The notes under the pieces: generated by a model
What the model was told of the DNA's origin: nothing
What the model saw: the letters and a program-made list of their open reading frames with translations, nothing else
Database searches by the model: none
Program-made: the position numbers and the translations under genes
In this document: positions 1 through 11,818 of the stretch, piece by piece
How the letters are laid out: each line of letters starts with the position of its first letter
Position numbering within the stretch: position 1 is the stretch's first letter
DNA from: Cochliopodium minus
Taxonomy: Eukaryota > Discosea > Himatismenida > Cochliopodiidae
Assembly: GCA_024220525.1 (NCBI GenBank)
Contig: JAMYWO010000159.1
Location: 23,084-87,083, forward strand
DNA: 64,000 nt
Direction: 5' to 3'

Positions 1-1472
1 TCCCAAAAATCAAAAAGTGTATCTCTACACAAAACTCAGCGGCTACATCTCTCAAATAATGCATGATCACTGTAAAAAAAATAATGAAAAAATTATTTTT
101 TTAATAAATTATTTTTAAAATTTTCATTATTATATTCAAAAAAAAAAAAAAAAGCTGCAGTTCCTATCTCAATTCAAGCAAGTTTTTAACCTCATAATTT
201 TTTTTTTTTTTTCATTAATCAAAAAATAAAGGTGGGACAGAAATTAATCCATTGGTTTGATACAAGGTTAAAAATTTTGTTAATTATTTCTTCATTTCTT
301 TTTATAATTTTTCTTTAATTTTTATTTTTATTTTTTATTTTTATTTTTTTTAATTATTTTTCCTATTTAAATTCATTTTTTTTAATATTTTTTTCCTTAA
401 AATCGTTTTTATGTTGTACAAAAACTAGTTTTTCAATTTTAATGCCATGGAAAACACAATCTTGTTCAGCAGTATTTTGTGGATCGGATTCACAAGATCA
501 AGAAGTGAAAGACTTGGAAAACAACGCCAAAAATAGGTCACTTATTGTGAAATTTATTCAAGAATGGAATTGCAAGATGGTCTACAACAAAAAATGTAAA
601 AAAATTATATTTTTATTTATTTTTATTTATTTATTATGTAATTTTTTTAAAAAAATTTATTTTTTATTTTTTATTTTTTATTTTTTATTTTGATTTTTTA
701 TTTTATTTTTTATTTTTTATTTTTTATTTATTCTTTATTTTTTTTTTATTCAATTTGAAACTATTTTTTATAATTCAGCTTTTTATTTTTATATTTTTAT
801 TTTATTTTTTTTTTATTTTATCTTTAATTTAAAAATTTTTTGTTTTATATTTTTTATTTAGTTTTTTTTATTTTTATTTTTATTTTTTATTTTTAAATTA
901 TCATTTTTGTTCATTAATTTTTTTTTCAAGTGTATAATTCCATGGTGTTTGTTAACAGCTTTTTGGAGAGTCTGGAGTTGAAATCTCCTTTAAATAATTT
1001 ATTAATACAAAAGTACAAATTTATTTTTTTTAATCAAATTTTTTGTTAATACTTCATTTTTAAAAACAAAGTTGGATATCTGAATATGAAAGTCAAAACA
1101 TTCCTCTCTTTCCTGAATTTAAATATGAAAATATTACAACTAAATTTTTGTCACATGATCAATTAGATGACTTGTAAATTTTTTTTTTTCATTTTTTATT
1201 TTTATTTCATTTTATTATTTATTATTTATCAATTTTTAAAATTTTTTGTTTTATTTTTCATTTTTTATTTCGTTTATTTTTGTAGTCAACAAAATAATGA
1301 TGGGCTAAAAAAAGAGGAGCTTGATCTGCTTCGATCTTTTCACAGGGCCTTCCTGATGAAAGGAGATCTAGGCACAGAGTGTAATGCACTGAACAGTGGG
1401 GACTCTGACTTTTTTGGGGAAGTAGAAATTCAAAATTCAATGAAAAATTATTTTGATATTTTCAAAAAATAA
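1..1472 (+). CDS. unrecognised multi-exon protein, 5'-partial
   Basis: I do not recognise this protein. The reliable part joins exons at about 223-256, 431-595, 928-1012, 1073-1166 and 1286-1472 with GT-AG introns made of T-rich sequence. The reading frame stays open across these joins and ends in TAA at 1470-1472 after the residues NYFDIFKK. Possible earlier exons lie at about 2-71 (residues VYLYTKLSGYISQIMHDH) and 154-180, but their phases do not join cleanly, so the true start is outside the window or unresolved. The protein is hydrophilic, with no signal peptide or membrane segment in the exons; the Phe-rich stretches seen in naive translation are introns. It converges tail to tail with the G-alpha gene. 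Confidence 0.45.
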
Positions 1473-1547
1473 AAAAAAGTTTTTTTTTCAAATAATTTAA
1501 TAATTTAATAATTTAATTTTTTTTTTATTTTCATCGAAAAAACTGTT

Positions 1548-3185
1548 TTAAATATTCTCAAAGCTCTCAAGTGTCATTTGCACAAAAATATCTGTCAAAG
1601 CACCAGTAAACAATTTGGTGACGTCCTCAGTAGGGTTGTGGTCATAACAATAAATGCTCCTTTTCTAAGGAAATAAAAAGAAAAGATTTTAATTTAAAAT
1701 AAAATAAAATAAATAATGAATAAACAAAGTAAAAAAATTTTTTTTTGAAAACTTTTTACTTCAAAATTGTTTGTACTAGAAAATTTGTCGGAAATATATG
1801 ACACAGCTGCGACATATCTTGAGCCATAAAGCTCCAATTTCTTTTTCTCATTGCCAGTGATATTTTTGTTGACTACTTCCATTACCTCAACTTCATTGTA
1901 GTCCTAAATAGGAAAAGGGTATTCAAAATAAATAAAAACAGTGTTATTAGGAGTTTACTTGAAAGGCAATGGTCAAGGGAGTTTCCTTTAATTTTTCTGC
2001 GAATACGTCTTTATGGTTTAAAAATAGGATGACATTTGTGTTGAAGAACCACTTATCTTTTAGATTATATTTTAAAAAAAAGTCAATAAAGTTCTTGTTT
2101 TTTTAGATTATTTTTAAATTCGGGTTTTACTGTTAACGAGATCTGAAAACATTTTGATTGATTCCTTCAATTTGTTCTTTTGTTCGTTATATTGGTCGTA
2201 GTCCGCCAAGGAAGCAACAAAAAAAATGGCAGTTACGTCTTGGAACAAGTGAATCCACTTATTTCTATCGTTACGTTGACCTCCTTTTTTTCAAAAAAAA
2301 TTTCAATAAAATAAGTTTTAAAATAAGTTTTAAAAGTTTTTTTAAACCAATGTCAATCAAATTGCATTCAATGTAATTTGTATTGTCTTTTGGGTCAGTG
2401 TACATTTGAAAAGTAGTTTCCTTAATGCTGTTAGTACTCAAGTTTATGTATAATATGTCTTCCAAAGTAGGGAGGTAGTTGTTTGCACTTATTCTGTCTA
2501 TTTCATCGAAATATCTAAAGGAACAATCAAAATATTTTATTAACAAAGATTTAGAATTTAAATTGATTTACACTGAGACGTTGCTATCCAAGTTTTTGTT
2601 ATCTTTGTAAATGACCTGCAATGCTTCGTCTTTCCACAAACACTTCAGTGCATCTACTATTTCTTCGTTCAAAATCAGTTTTTCATTTTCTTTCAGTTCT
2701 TCAATTCTTCTCACTTTTTCCTAATAATCAATTTTTAATTTTTATATTTTTAATTTTTTCAGAGAAATTTTATATATTTTTTTTTTATTACCTCCTTTGA
2801 CTCTTCCAATTTTATATCTTTTGTTTTCAGATCGGATATCAAGCTTTTCATTGTATATATCATCCTTATATATATTGGTTGGATAAATTCCTTGAGATAT
2901 TCTTCTTTTTCTTGTTTGAGAGAATGATACTTTATATTTCTCATAAATTGAGTTTTGGATGGAGATCCTAAATTAATATTTTGATAAAGAAAACCAAAAA
3001 TAAAATTATTTTTTAACTGAAAATAAAATATAACATAAAATAAAAATTAAAAAATTAATGTTACCTATCATCAAGATATTCGCTTGCTTCCTCATCATCT
3101 TGCTTCCTTCTTTTAATATCTTTTCCACATTTCGATTTCTTACCCTCTTTTCCTCCTCTTCTTCATCTTTTGATTGGCAAAACCC
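1548..3185 (-). CDS. divergent heterotrimeric G-protein alpha subunit
   Basis: Eight exons (3065-3185, 2792-2967, 2572-2720, 2348-2514, 2131-2283, 1959-2056, 1760-1903, 1548-1664) sum to 1,125 nt, a 374-residue protein, the usual family length. The start MGFCQSK has the Gly2/Cys pattern for myristoylation and palmitoylation at the plasma membrane. Clear family blocks follow: YFDEIDRISANNYLPTLEDI in the helical domain, DIGGQRNDRNKW (switch II, catalytic Gln kept), NNKWFFNTNVILFLNHKD (NKxD box), and a C-terminal helix ending GALTDIFVQMTLESFENI. Several nucleotide-binding positions are not canonical. The P-loop reads LMIGSPSKTQF instead of GxGxSGKST. The switch I arginine is Asn (NLSTNSIKETTF). 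The TCAT box reads DHNPTED. Family identity is secure; GTP binding and hydrolysis are doubtful. Confidence 0.92.
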
Positions 3186-3869
3186 CATCTCTCGTTTGTT
3201 TTTAAATGTAATTGTATTCCAAATCAAATTTAGTTCAAATCTAAATTGATTCGATGATTTTGTTCTCTTTTTTTTTTTTAATTTTTAATTTTTTCTTCAA
3301 AATTTATTATTTTTTTAAAAAAAAATATTTTTTTAAAGGAAGAAAGCTGGATAATCAGATCCGAAGGCATAATGGGATTTTCATTTATTCTTTGTTTTAG
3401 ATAAAAAATTATTAATTATGATTGTTTCGTTCTGATGAATTTCTTCAATTCGAAGATATGATATTGAAATTCAAGTTATTTTATATGTACTGAACAAAAA
3501 TATGCATATTTTGTCAAAAACAATGTTTAGCTTAATTGTTTAACTAAATAAAAAATATTCAATCTCAAAATTATCTCAATTTCAAGAACTAATGAAATGA
3601 AAGGTTTATGGGTTGAAAGTTTTGATTCAATTTTTGGAATTAATGGAAGAGGAAATATATTTTTTAATATTCCAAAAATAAAAAAATTGGGATATCAAAA
3701 ACTATTGATGTTGGAACCTAATATTGAGTGAAAAATTAATTTAAAAATAAAAATGTTAAAATTTGAAGCAATTTTTTTCACAACAATTTAATTAATTTAT
3801 TAATTAATTTATTAATTATTATCAATTTTTAAATTTTCATGAAAAATGCTGAAAAATATTCTTTTGAAT
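3186..3869. other. intergenic stretch between two minus-strand genes
   Basis: About 680 bp separate the G-alpha start from the sirtuin stop. The only open frame of note is a 44-codon ORF on the plus strand at 3597-3731 (ATG to TGA, beginning MKGLWVESFDSIFGINGRG), with no recognisable domain. It could be a small gene, an isolated exon or chance. The rest is A/T homopolymer-rich spacer that should hold the G-alpha promoter. Confidence 0.4.
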
Positions 3870-6534
3870 TCAAAAATTTTTTTTAATGTTGAAGAGGGTT
3901 TCTTGTGCACCTAAATCGAATCCCACAGCATTTTTGTACTTGCCAACGCTGGACTCTCTGGGGTTGATCCTTATGAAAAAAGATTTGGGATTCTTGGTGA
4001 GAAGTCTGTCGACTTGGTATCTCGTGGTCATTACGTTGACCTTTAGAAAAAAGAATATTTTTAACTTTAAAAAAACTAAAAATTTTATTCTTTGTTATTT
4101 ATAAAACTAAAGAAAACCAAAGAAAGGAAAAAACTGATTATTTAAAAAAGAAAATATTGATATTTTAATTAATTATATTAATTTTTATTTAATATTTAAT
4201 ATTTTAATTAGATTAATATTAATTAGATTTATTAAAATAATGAAAATTTAAAATAAAAAAATAAATATAATAAATAACTAAAGAATTAATTAAAAAATAA
4301 AAATAAATAGAAAAAAAGTATTTATTTAATTATTAGCCAATATTGTTACTCCGCAACCTATTTCTATGATAGAAATATTTTTCCCTTTTTGTTTCTCCAA
4401 GAAATTTTCGTATAGAACTTCTTGTTTGTCCGAGCGGGTCGATATCCAGGTGTAATCTCCGAACATCAAGATGTTGGGTCTGACATGAGATTTGCATTTA
4501 GGACACTTCGGGATGGTTTCTTGAAAAAAATAAAAATAAAAATAAAAATAAAAATAAAAATAAAAAACAAAAATCAATAATAATAAAAAGATATTAAAAA
4601 TAAAAATTAAACAATAAAAATTTAAAATATCAGATTCAAAAATATTTTGAATGGAAAAAGAAATTAAAAATATAAAATTAAAGTAAAAAAAAATTAAATA
4701 AAAATAAAAATAAAAATTTTAAATAAAAATAAAAATAAAAATAAAAATAAAAATAAAAATAAAAATAAAAATAAATAAATAAATAAATAAATCAATAAAT
4801 AAATAAATAAATCAATAAAAATAAAACAAAAATAATAAAATCAAAAATAATAAATAAAATAAAAAACAAAAATGATGAATAAATTTTTTTATTTTTTATT
4901 TTTACCCTTGATGCTTTGAGTACATCTGAAACTTTTATTTGCGTTTTGTGTAAACCCACTTGCTCAGAATTGTAAATGGCAGAATCGCATAGACTCAAAC
5001 ACTTTTATGATTGAATAATTTTATTTTTCAAAAAAAAAAATAAAAACAAAAAATATGTAATTTTGTGAAAAAAAAAATTAAAAAATAATAAACAAAAATA
5101 AAAGTTAATAAATAAAAAAAAATTCGAATAAAAAATAAAAAATAAAAATTAAAAAATTAAAAAATAAAATAAAATCAAAAGATGGGTACTTGGAAATGAT
5201 TTATGGATCCATGAATCTCCACTATTTTGTTTTGATCAAACTTTGCTTTTTGGAAATGACCGTCAACATTAGAAGTAAATCTTTTTTTTAAATTGAAAAA
5301 ATATAATAATAAGAACAATTTTAAAAAATAATTTAAAAAATAATATAAAAATGATTTAAAAATATTAAAAAAAAATTATTTACACAAAAAAATCTTTTTC
5401 TTTCAACATTTCCAAAATATAGGAGAATCCTTCGTGGGGATTGGTCTCTTGGTACATATTGTATCTGTGCCCATAAAATCCCTACAAAAAAGAGAAAGTT
5501 TAAAACCAAAAAAAAAAATTCTTTAAAAATTATAAACCCAAGCTAATTCGATGTCGTACATAAACCATTCTTTCATTTTTTTATTTAGGTTTTTGTTTTT
5601 TTTTTTTTTGTTTTTAATTTTTTAATAGATTCATTTTAATTTTTTTTTTTTACTTGGATTTGCCATTGATTGAAAATCTATTTCACAAAAAATAAATAAA
5701 TTCAAAAAAAAAAAAAAAAAATATTACCAAGGTTTAACTCTTTTAGCTTGGGATATGCAGTCCAAAATCCTTCTCGTGTGAACTGATAAGCTATTTTTTT
5801 TTTGAGAAATAAAAAATATTTATACCCTCTGGCCCGCGGAAGTCGGGTAGTTTGGAATCCACACCAATGCCTGCACCTAAATATTTATTTAAAATTATTT
5901 TTGATTTACAATTTTTTTCCAAGAATTAATAAAGGTTTTGTGCAAAAAAAATTTTGAAACTTTTTTTTTTATCGATCTTGAGAGTAAAACTGAGAATCAC
6001 AACATTTTATTTTGAAATGAAAACAAAAAATAAAATATTTTTCTTTCTAAAAATATTAAGGGCCAAGCAACCAAAAAATTTATAAAAATCCTTTGCATTA
6101 AAAAGATAAAGTAATTGCAATTATATCACATATGGTTTCATATATTGGATTTATCGATCATTTTATAAAGAAAATAAGGAAATCAAAACAAAAAATAAAA
6201 TATTTTTCTTTCTTATTATGGGCATAATGGCAAGAATTTCCAAAAATTTGATGCAATACGGATTTAAGATTTTTGAAATTTTTATAAAAATATCACATAT
6301 AACAAAAAGAATTTATTACTAACCAGCAATTATTATCACGGCATCTTGAGGGTTTTTTATGGTTATTATTCGATCAATCTATCTATAGAGAATAATTTTA
6401 CCACTATTTCTCAAATTTTTCGCAGCCAATTGATATTTCTCATTCAAATCGATGGAATAGAATAATTTATTGAAAGATTGAAATTTGGACTCATTCATAA
6501 ATTTATTTTTGATTTTTTTGAAAGAGAAAGACAT
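3870..6534 (-). CDS. SIR2-family NAD-dependent deacylase (sirtuin)
   Basis: Eleven exons (6402-6534, 6324-6344, 5826-5876, 5728-5790, 5654-5677, 5538-5569, 5384-5481, 5190-5280, 4906-5001, 4350-4505, 3870-4040) sum to 936 nt, 311 residues. SIR2 blocks appear in order: DAVIIIAG then GAGIGVDSKLPDFRG (NAD-binding), GFWTAYPKL, AWGFYGHRYNMYQ, TSNVDG, EIHGS with the catalytic His, two Cys pairs CLSLC and CPKC (zinc ribbon), MFGDY, EIGCG and FIRINPRE. The GFWTAYP and FYGHR blocks resemble a bacterial-type SIR2 subgroup rather than nuclear Sir2/SIRT1. Predicted function is NAD-dependent removal of acyl groups from lysine. Two exons of 21 and 24 nt are needed to keep the frame. No targeting signal is evident. 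A divergent promoter is shared with the ankyrin gene. Confidence 0.9.
6020..6213. repeat. 28-bp direct repeat inside a sirtuin intron
   Basis: The string AACAAAAAATAAAATATTTT followed by TCTTTCT occurs at about 6020-6048 and again at 6185-6213 within the longest sirtuin intron (5877-6323). No coding exon was found between them. Confidence 0.6.
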
Positions 6535-6705
6535 TTTTTTATTATTTGTGAAACCGTAAAAAAATTTAATTTGAATTGTTATCACCTAATCAAAGTATTG
6601 GGTTATTCTCAAATAGAATTCAATTCAATGTTGTTTGTATTTTAATTTCTTTTTCGGAGATTGATAATTTAAAAAAAAAATTTAAAGATTCAAAAAAAAA
6701 AAAGG

Positions 6706-7663
6706 ATGAATGGAACCAGAGGCAACAACCACATTAATAAAATATTGGTCCAAGAAATCAAAAAGGGAAATAATGTAATAAATTCAATTATTAAACAAAT
6801 GAGTAATATAATCATTAAAATGGATTATAAAGAAAAGGATAATTGAATTTCTTGACAAAGGAAGTGATACGAATGCTCAATTTGGAGAAGGTGCCAAAAA
6901 TAAATATTTTTTTCAAATAAAATTTAAATGAGATAAAAGATAAAACTGCCATACATTGGGCTTGTATTAAACATCAAGAAATTGAATTATCTACTTTCAA
7001 TAGATTACTAGAATTTGCCAATGTAAACATTTTAGATGAAAAAAAAAACTCTCCGCTAATGCTACTTCTTCATGGGCAAATTCTCAACGCCAAATCAACC
7101 CAAGTCGTAAAAATGTTGTTGTCAAAAGGAGCCAATGTTAACGCGATTTATACGGAGAACAACTACAGTCTTTTAGATTATTTAATCTCAAACGAAAAGC
7201 TCAACAAAGAAATTATTAATTTCTTTCGGATAAAAGGAACAAAGATGAGGGAAAGTGTGGTAAAATCAAATCAAATTATTTTCTTAAAAAATTTTTTTAT
7301 TTTCTTCTAATTTTTATAGTACAACAAAATTTCCAATAATGTTAGTTTGATGAAGATTTTCGAGGATCACCACTTGTGGAGCGTTGACAGACATTTCCTT
7401 TTTCCTAGTAACTTAAATAAATTCATAATTTTTTTTATATTGTTCATCAAGGAATTAAGAAAAAAATATTCTTTTGTTTTCCCAAAGCCTCTTGTAATTA
7501 TTTATCAACAATTTCCTTTCTCATTTTTAACTTTTTATTTTAGATTTGGGTGGTTTTAAAGTACTACATCGTCTTCAAAACGTTTGAAGAACCCAACGAT
7601 AAATTTTTGGATAAGAAAGAAAAGACAATGAAACTATTTTACGAAAAACCTAATTTCAAATAA
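6706..7663 (+). CDS. small ankyrin-repeat protein
   Basis: Five exons (6706-6774, 6833-6890, 6940-7259, 7320-7382, 7544-7663) sum to 630 nt, 209 residues. Ankyrin signatures include IIEFLDKGSDTNAQFGEDKT, TAIHWACIKHQE, NSPLMLLLHGQ and VVKMLLSKGANVNAIYTENN, giving about three repeats, with LLDYLISNEKLNKEIINFF as a cap. The C-terminal exon is basic and helical, ending EKPNFK. No catalytic domain, signal peptide or membrane segment is seen, so the likely role is protein binding in the cytoplasm. The donor at 7383 (GTTGAC) is the least certain junction; it is chosen because it keeps the last exon in frame. About 170 bp of shared upstream sequence separates it from the divergent sirtuin gene. Confidence 0.75.
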
Positions 7664-7869
7664 AGTTTTATTTAATAAAACTTTGAATTTACTTTTTTTT
7701 TAACATTTTTAATCCCATTGTAAAATCAACGAGATATAAATGAATGATATAAAAATAATGCTAAATAAATTATATACCTTCGATTTAAAGAAATATTCAT
7801 TATATCTATCAAGATTTTAATTTTGAATGGTATATTCTCTTTCATTTTACTGGATTTTGAGGTGAACAT

Positions 7870-7942
7870 NTAAAAAATAAAAAATAAAAAATAAAAAATA
7901 AAAAATAAAAAATAAAAAATAAAAAATAAAAAATAAAAAATA
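7870..7942. repeat. single-N assembly gap followed by an (AAAAAT)n array
   Basis: Position 7870 is an ambiguous base. It is followed by about 70 bp of near-perfect 7-bp TAAAAAA-type units. The array lies in what should be an intron of the minus-strand GH18 gene, whose remaining 3' exons are missing beyond the N. Confidence 0.85.
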
Positions 7943-8000
7943 ATTTAATAAATGAAAAAATGTTTAAAAAAAGAAAAATAAAAATTTAAAAATTTTATAC

Positions 8001-8876
8001 GGCGTATGTATCCATGGACATTGGTATTGTTTTCCCCGTGTATTTTGATAAGTAAGTCAAATTCCAAAAGTTACTCCAAGTGGCAAAATCTCTAATTTAA
8101 AAAAATAAATAAAAGAAAAATGCGATTGAAATAAAAAAAATTAATTTACACACTCAGTGTGAGATTTTGTTTGTCAAGAGCAGCAGAAAAAGATCCCAAA
8201 AATTGAGCGTATCTTTATTTTTCAAAAAAAAAATAAAAAAAAATAAAATAAATAAAATAAAAATAAAAAATAAAAAAATCAACTTTAGTGAATCCATATC
8301 TGATCCATTTCCACTTGGTTCCCAATCTATATTATACCCAGAGTAATTGTAGGTTTTTGCTCTTTGTACAGCGTAGCTGATGAAACTTATTATGTTAGTG
8401 TCGTTGTAGATGAAATTTCTTATTATGTCCCAACTTGCAGTAGTTATCATTGGAATTGCTTTGAGATTAAAAGATTGGATATTCTTAAATTCAAAAAAAA
8501 AAAAAAAATTAAATTAAATTTTTGTTAGGGAGCGGGATTAGATATACGTCGTTCACCGATGTGAAATTATTATAGATCATCTCTCCATTGTATCCTAAAT
8601 CATAATCCTCGAAAGAGATTGCAGTAAGATATTTTCTGTTGGAAGATAATTGTGAAAGCTGATTTTGGATATCTTGGTAATTGGATCCACATCTTTTTGA
8701 ATTACAAAAATTTACAAAGTTTATGTGAACATAAATTGAAAAGAAGAAGTGTATCAAGCTATTTTTTTATTTATATTTTAATTTTTTTACCTTTCCAAAC
8801 ACATCCAAGGCATGCATGTATATTGATATGAAAGATGAATGAAAAATAAAAAGAATAAGAGATATACAAGCTTCAT
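8001..8876 (-). CDS. secreted GH18 chitinase/chitobiase-like glycosidase, 3'-truncated
   Basis: Exons 8791-8876, 8548-8692, 8284-8483, 8150-8212 and 8001-8091 keep one frame. The protein opens with a signal peptide (MKLVYLLFFLFFIHLSYQYT). GH18 landmarks follow: NIQSFNLKAIPMITTASWD, then SGYNIDWEP at the active site (family consensus DGxDxDxE), KYAQFLGSFSAALDKQNLTL, LSV and IPMSMDTYAV. The presumed catalytic Glu and the Asp two residues before it are kept; the earlier acidic positions are Ser and Asn, as in di-N-acetylchitobiase-like members. It should cleave beta-1,4-GlcNAc linkages in an endolysosome or outside the cell. Only about 195 residues are present. The sequence runs into a donor at 8000 and then the N at 7870, and no GH18 C-terminal half is found beyond it. 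Confidence 0.8.
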
Positions 8877-8917
8877 TTTTTTTTTTTATTAAATTTCATA
8901 ATTTTAAAATATATATT

Positions 8918-11521
8918 TTAAATAATAAACAATTTGATGGCTTTTTGGATGGGACTCTTGCAAAATGGACACTTTCCATGTTTCAAAAGCTCAACAGAAC
9001 AAGCATCACAAACAACATGGCCACATTCGAAAGTATGGGAGATTTTGCAGTCGAAACAGATCTGACATTCTAAACTCAATCCCTCCTCCTCTTTTTCTTT
9101 CTTCTCTTCCACAACAATATTTTTAGTGGTAAAATTTTCTTGAATAGGGGAGTTTTTATTGTTTTCAACTTCGTTGTTGTAATTATTGTTATTAAAATTG
9201 TTAATGTCATTAACGTTATTGTTATTAACGTTATTGTTATTGTTCTGAATTTCGAGATAAATAGGATTATAAGGAGGGTTATTAACGTTATTATTATAGT
9301 TACTAAAACTATTAAAGTTGAGATCATTATAATTAGAGTTATTGTTATTGTGATTATTATTAGAGTTATTATTGTCGTTATTATTATTGTTATTATTATT
9401 ATTAGAGTTATTATTATTAGAGTTATTATTATTAGAGTTATTGTTATTATTGTTATTGTTATTAGAGTTATTGTTATTATTGTTATTGTTATTATAATTA
9501 GAGTTATTATTGTTATTATAATTAGAGTAATTATCATTATTACTATTATTATTATTTTTATTATAATTAGAGTAATTATTATAGTTATTATTGTTGTTGT
9601 TTTTATTGTTTTTGCTATTATTACTATTTTTATTGTCATTGTTATTATTATTATTGTTTTTATTATGACTAAACAAATTGAAACTGTTTTGGTTGTGGAA
9701 ATTGGCTTCAAATAAGGCCCTGTCATTCAAAATATTCGCGTTGCTTCCGAACAGAGTTATGGTAATGGGACGCCCTGTCGTTCCAAATAGAGTAGTTTTA
9801 TTGGCTTGACATGCCCTCAAAGCAGATTCATGATCCTTGTAAGTAACAAAAGCAGACCCTAAAAATAAAATGAAAAATAAAAATGAAAAATATAAAATGA
9901 AATAAAAAAATAAAAAAATAAATAAAAAATTTTGAAAGAAATATTTAAATTTTAAAAGAAATAAATATAACAAATTTATATTTTTACTTTTATCTTTTTT
10001 CATTCCGACTTTTAATTGATTATTTTTGTTTCTTTGTATTTCTCCATACTGAGAGAAGAAGTGGACAAGATACTCGACCGTTGTGAGATCTTTTATGTTG
10101 GTGATGTTCACTCTACAAGGAAGAATGCATTTAGGTTTTCTTAAACTGTTTGTGGGCTTTCCTGTAAAGGCAAAAAAAAAATTATAAAAAAATGATAATA
10201 ATAATAATAAATATAAAATTAATAAATAATAAATTAGAGATGTTCAAAATTTTACAACAGTTTAAATTTTGTTAGCAATTAATTTATATCCGCTAACAAA
10301 GTTGTAAATTTTGGACATTTCCAATAATAAATTAAATTTAATAAAATTATTAAAAATAAAAATTTTTTTGCCATTATTTTCTTGATTTTGATTCTTATTT
10401 TGGTTATTGGATCTCCTATTTGTATTTATATTTCTCTCTTTTTTTTCCACTTCTTGTTTATCTGTGGCCATAATGACCCTGATGGGATATCTTCCCAAAT
10501 CAGCTGCACCATTGGCCTGATTGGAAGCCTTCAATGCATCATCGATGTTTTTATACACGATAGATACGACACGTGATCCTTTATTCGGGTTGATTTTTAC
10601 ACTGATTTTTTTATCACCATTTTTATTCACTGAAATCTCTCCATATTTTGAGAAGTATTCGTATAGATGATCCTCAGTGATGTTATCATCATTCAGATCG
10701 AGTATCTTGATTGTGGATTCAATTTCTCTTCTACGAATAGTTTTGGAATTACTTTCCTTCTTCTCCTCTTTGAGATCATGGCGATTGATAAGGCTATCAT
10801 CATTGTTTTTGTTGTTAGGGATTTCTATAATATCATCTTTGCTTTGATCATCATTGTGGTTTTGAATGATATAGTTGGATTGATCTTCATTCTCTAATTG
10901 ATTTTGTTTATTATCTTTATTTTGATTTTTTTGATTAAATTTTTGGCGGTTATTTTCATCCTTTTTGTTATTTCTCTTATTTCCTGTATTCTTGTTGATT
11001 TGATTCTTATTTTCTTTTTTTATATTCCTTTTTACTCCATGCAAATAAACATCAATTGGCTTTCCTGATATTCCTTTATGTAGTAAATTTGAGATTGAAT
11101 AATTTATAAGAGGTGAATGTAAATATAATAGAGATAATGGCCAATATAAAATAATCCGATCTGATATTGATATAATCCATTACCAAAATCTGTTGCACCA
11201 TCTGATTTACATGCTTCTTTTGCTGAATCTTCATTTTTGAAAACGACGAAAGCAGTTCCATTGAAATTATCGGTTCTATCCTTCCCTATCCTTATCTTAT
11301 ACACCCCTTTCTTATTCATCTCTAATTCCCCATATTTAGAGAAATATTCAACTAGCGATTCTACAGTAACATCATTTTCTTGAATATTTGCTATATCAAC
11401 TCTCCTGACTGATGTATCTTTTACTTTTTCTATTATTTCACTCCTATTTACTTAATAAGAAAAAATTTTAGAGATATGGTTTGTATTCAAGAGAAAAGAA
11501 ATCACAATTTTTCTTTGACAT
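8918..11521 (-). CDS. multi-RRM protein with Asn-rich linker and C-terminal RING finger
   Basis: Modelled start MSKKN at 11521, split from exon 2 (about 11450-11188). RRM A contains VDIANIQENDVTVESLVEYF and TAFVVFKNEDSAKEAC and ends GISGKPIDVYLH near 11050. RRM B (about 10750-10430) contains IKILDLNDDNITEDHLYEYF and VVSIVYKNIDDALKAS. RRM C (about 10130-9730) contains RVNITNIKDLTTVEYLVHFF and SAFVTYKDHESALRAC. An Asn run encoded by AAT/AAC codons spans about 9680-9150. The C-terminus is a C3HC4 RING (CQICFDCKISHTFECGHVVC, then CDAC and CPFC), which predicts an E3 ubiquitin ligase that binds RNA. The join between RRM B and RRM C (10370 to 10158) is not certain. An alternative is two genes, with the second starting at an MSKIYNF near 10325. 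Confidence 0.7.
9147..9680 (-). repeat. AAT/AAC trinucleotide tract coding for polyasparagine
   Basis: About 530 bp of mainly AAT and AAC codons with interspersed Ser, Tyr and Asp codons, in the frame of the RRM/RING gene. It is a typical low-complexity expansion; both other frames on both strands are also open here, producing false Ile/Val-rich ORFs. Confidence 0.9.
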
Positions 11522-11818
11522 TGTTTGGTTTTTATTCTTTCAAAAGACTCTCTAATTTTTATTTTTTTTTATAATATATTATTATCAAAGGCCAACTTCA
11601 AAGCATTTCCACAATCAAAACGATGGAATATGGAAAATTACAAAATATCTTGAGTTTTAAAAAATTTCTTTTCTTTCACAGAAAACTAAAATATAGAAAA
11701 TACATTCTTTGATAGAAGATTGATGTTAAACAAATGATATATGAATAATCATTCAAAATCAATAAATTTTTATTTTAATCTTTTTTTTTCAAAGAATACA
11801 AGTGAGGAGATGATAAAT

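Noticed and set aside
600-900. Phe/Leu-rich 'membrane protein' ORFs (also at 4560, 14800, 20620 and elsewhere)
   Set aside because: They are translations of T-rich introns and microsatellites that end or begin at splice sites of adjoining exons.
6803-6832. A 30-nt intron in the ankyrin gene
   Set aside because: It would lead into a stop codon; a 58-nt intron (6775-6832) keeps the frame and joins two ankyrin segments.
9140-9726. Ile/Val- and Thr/Ile-rich ORFs over the Asn tract
   Set aside because: They are out-of-frame readings of AAT/AAC repeats; the RRM/RING frame explains the region.
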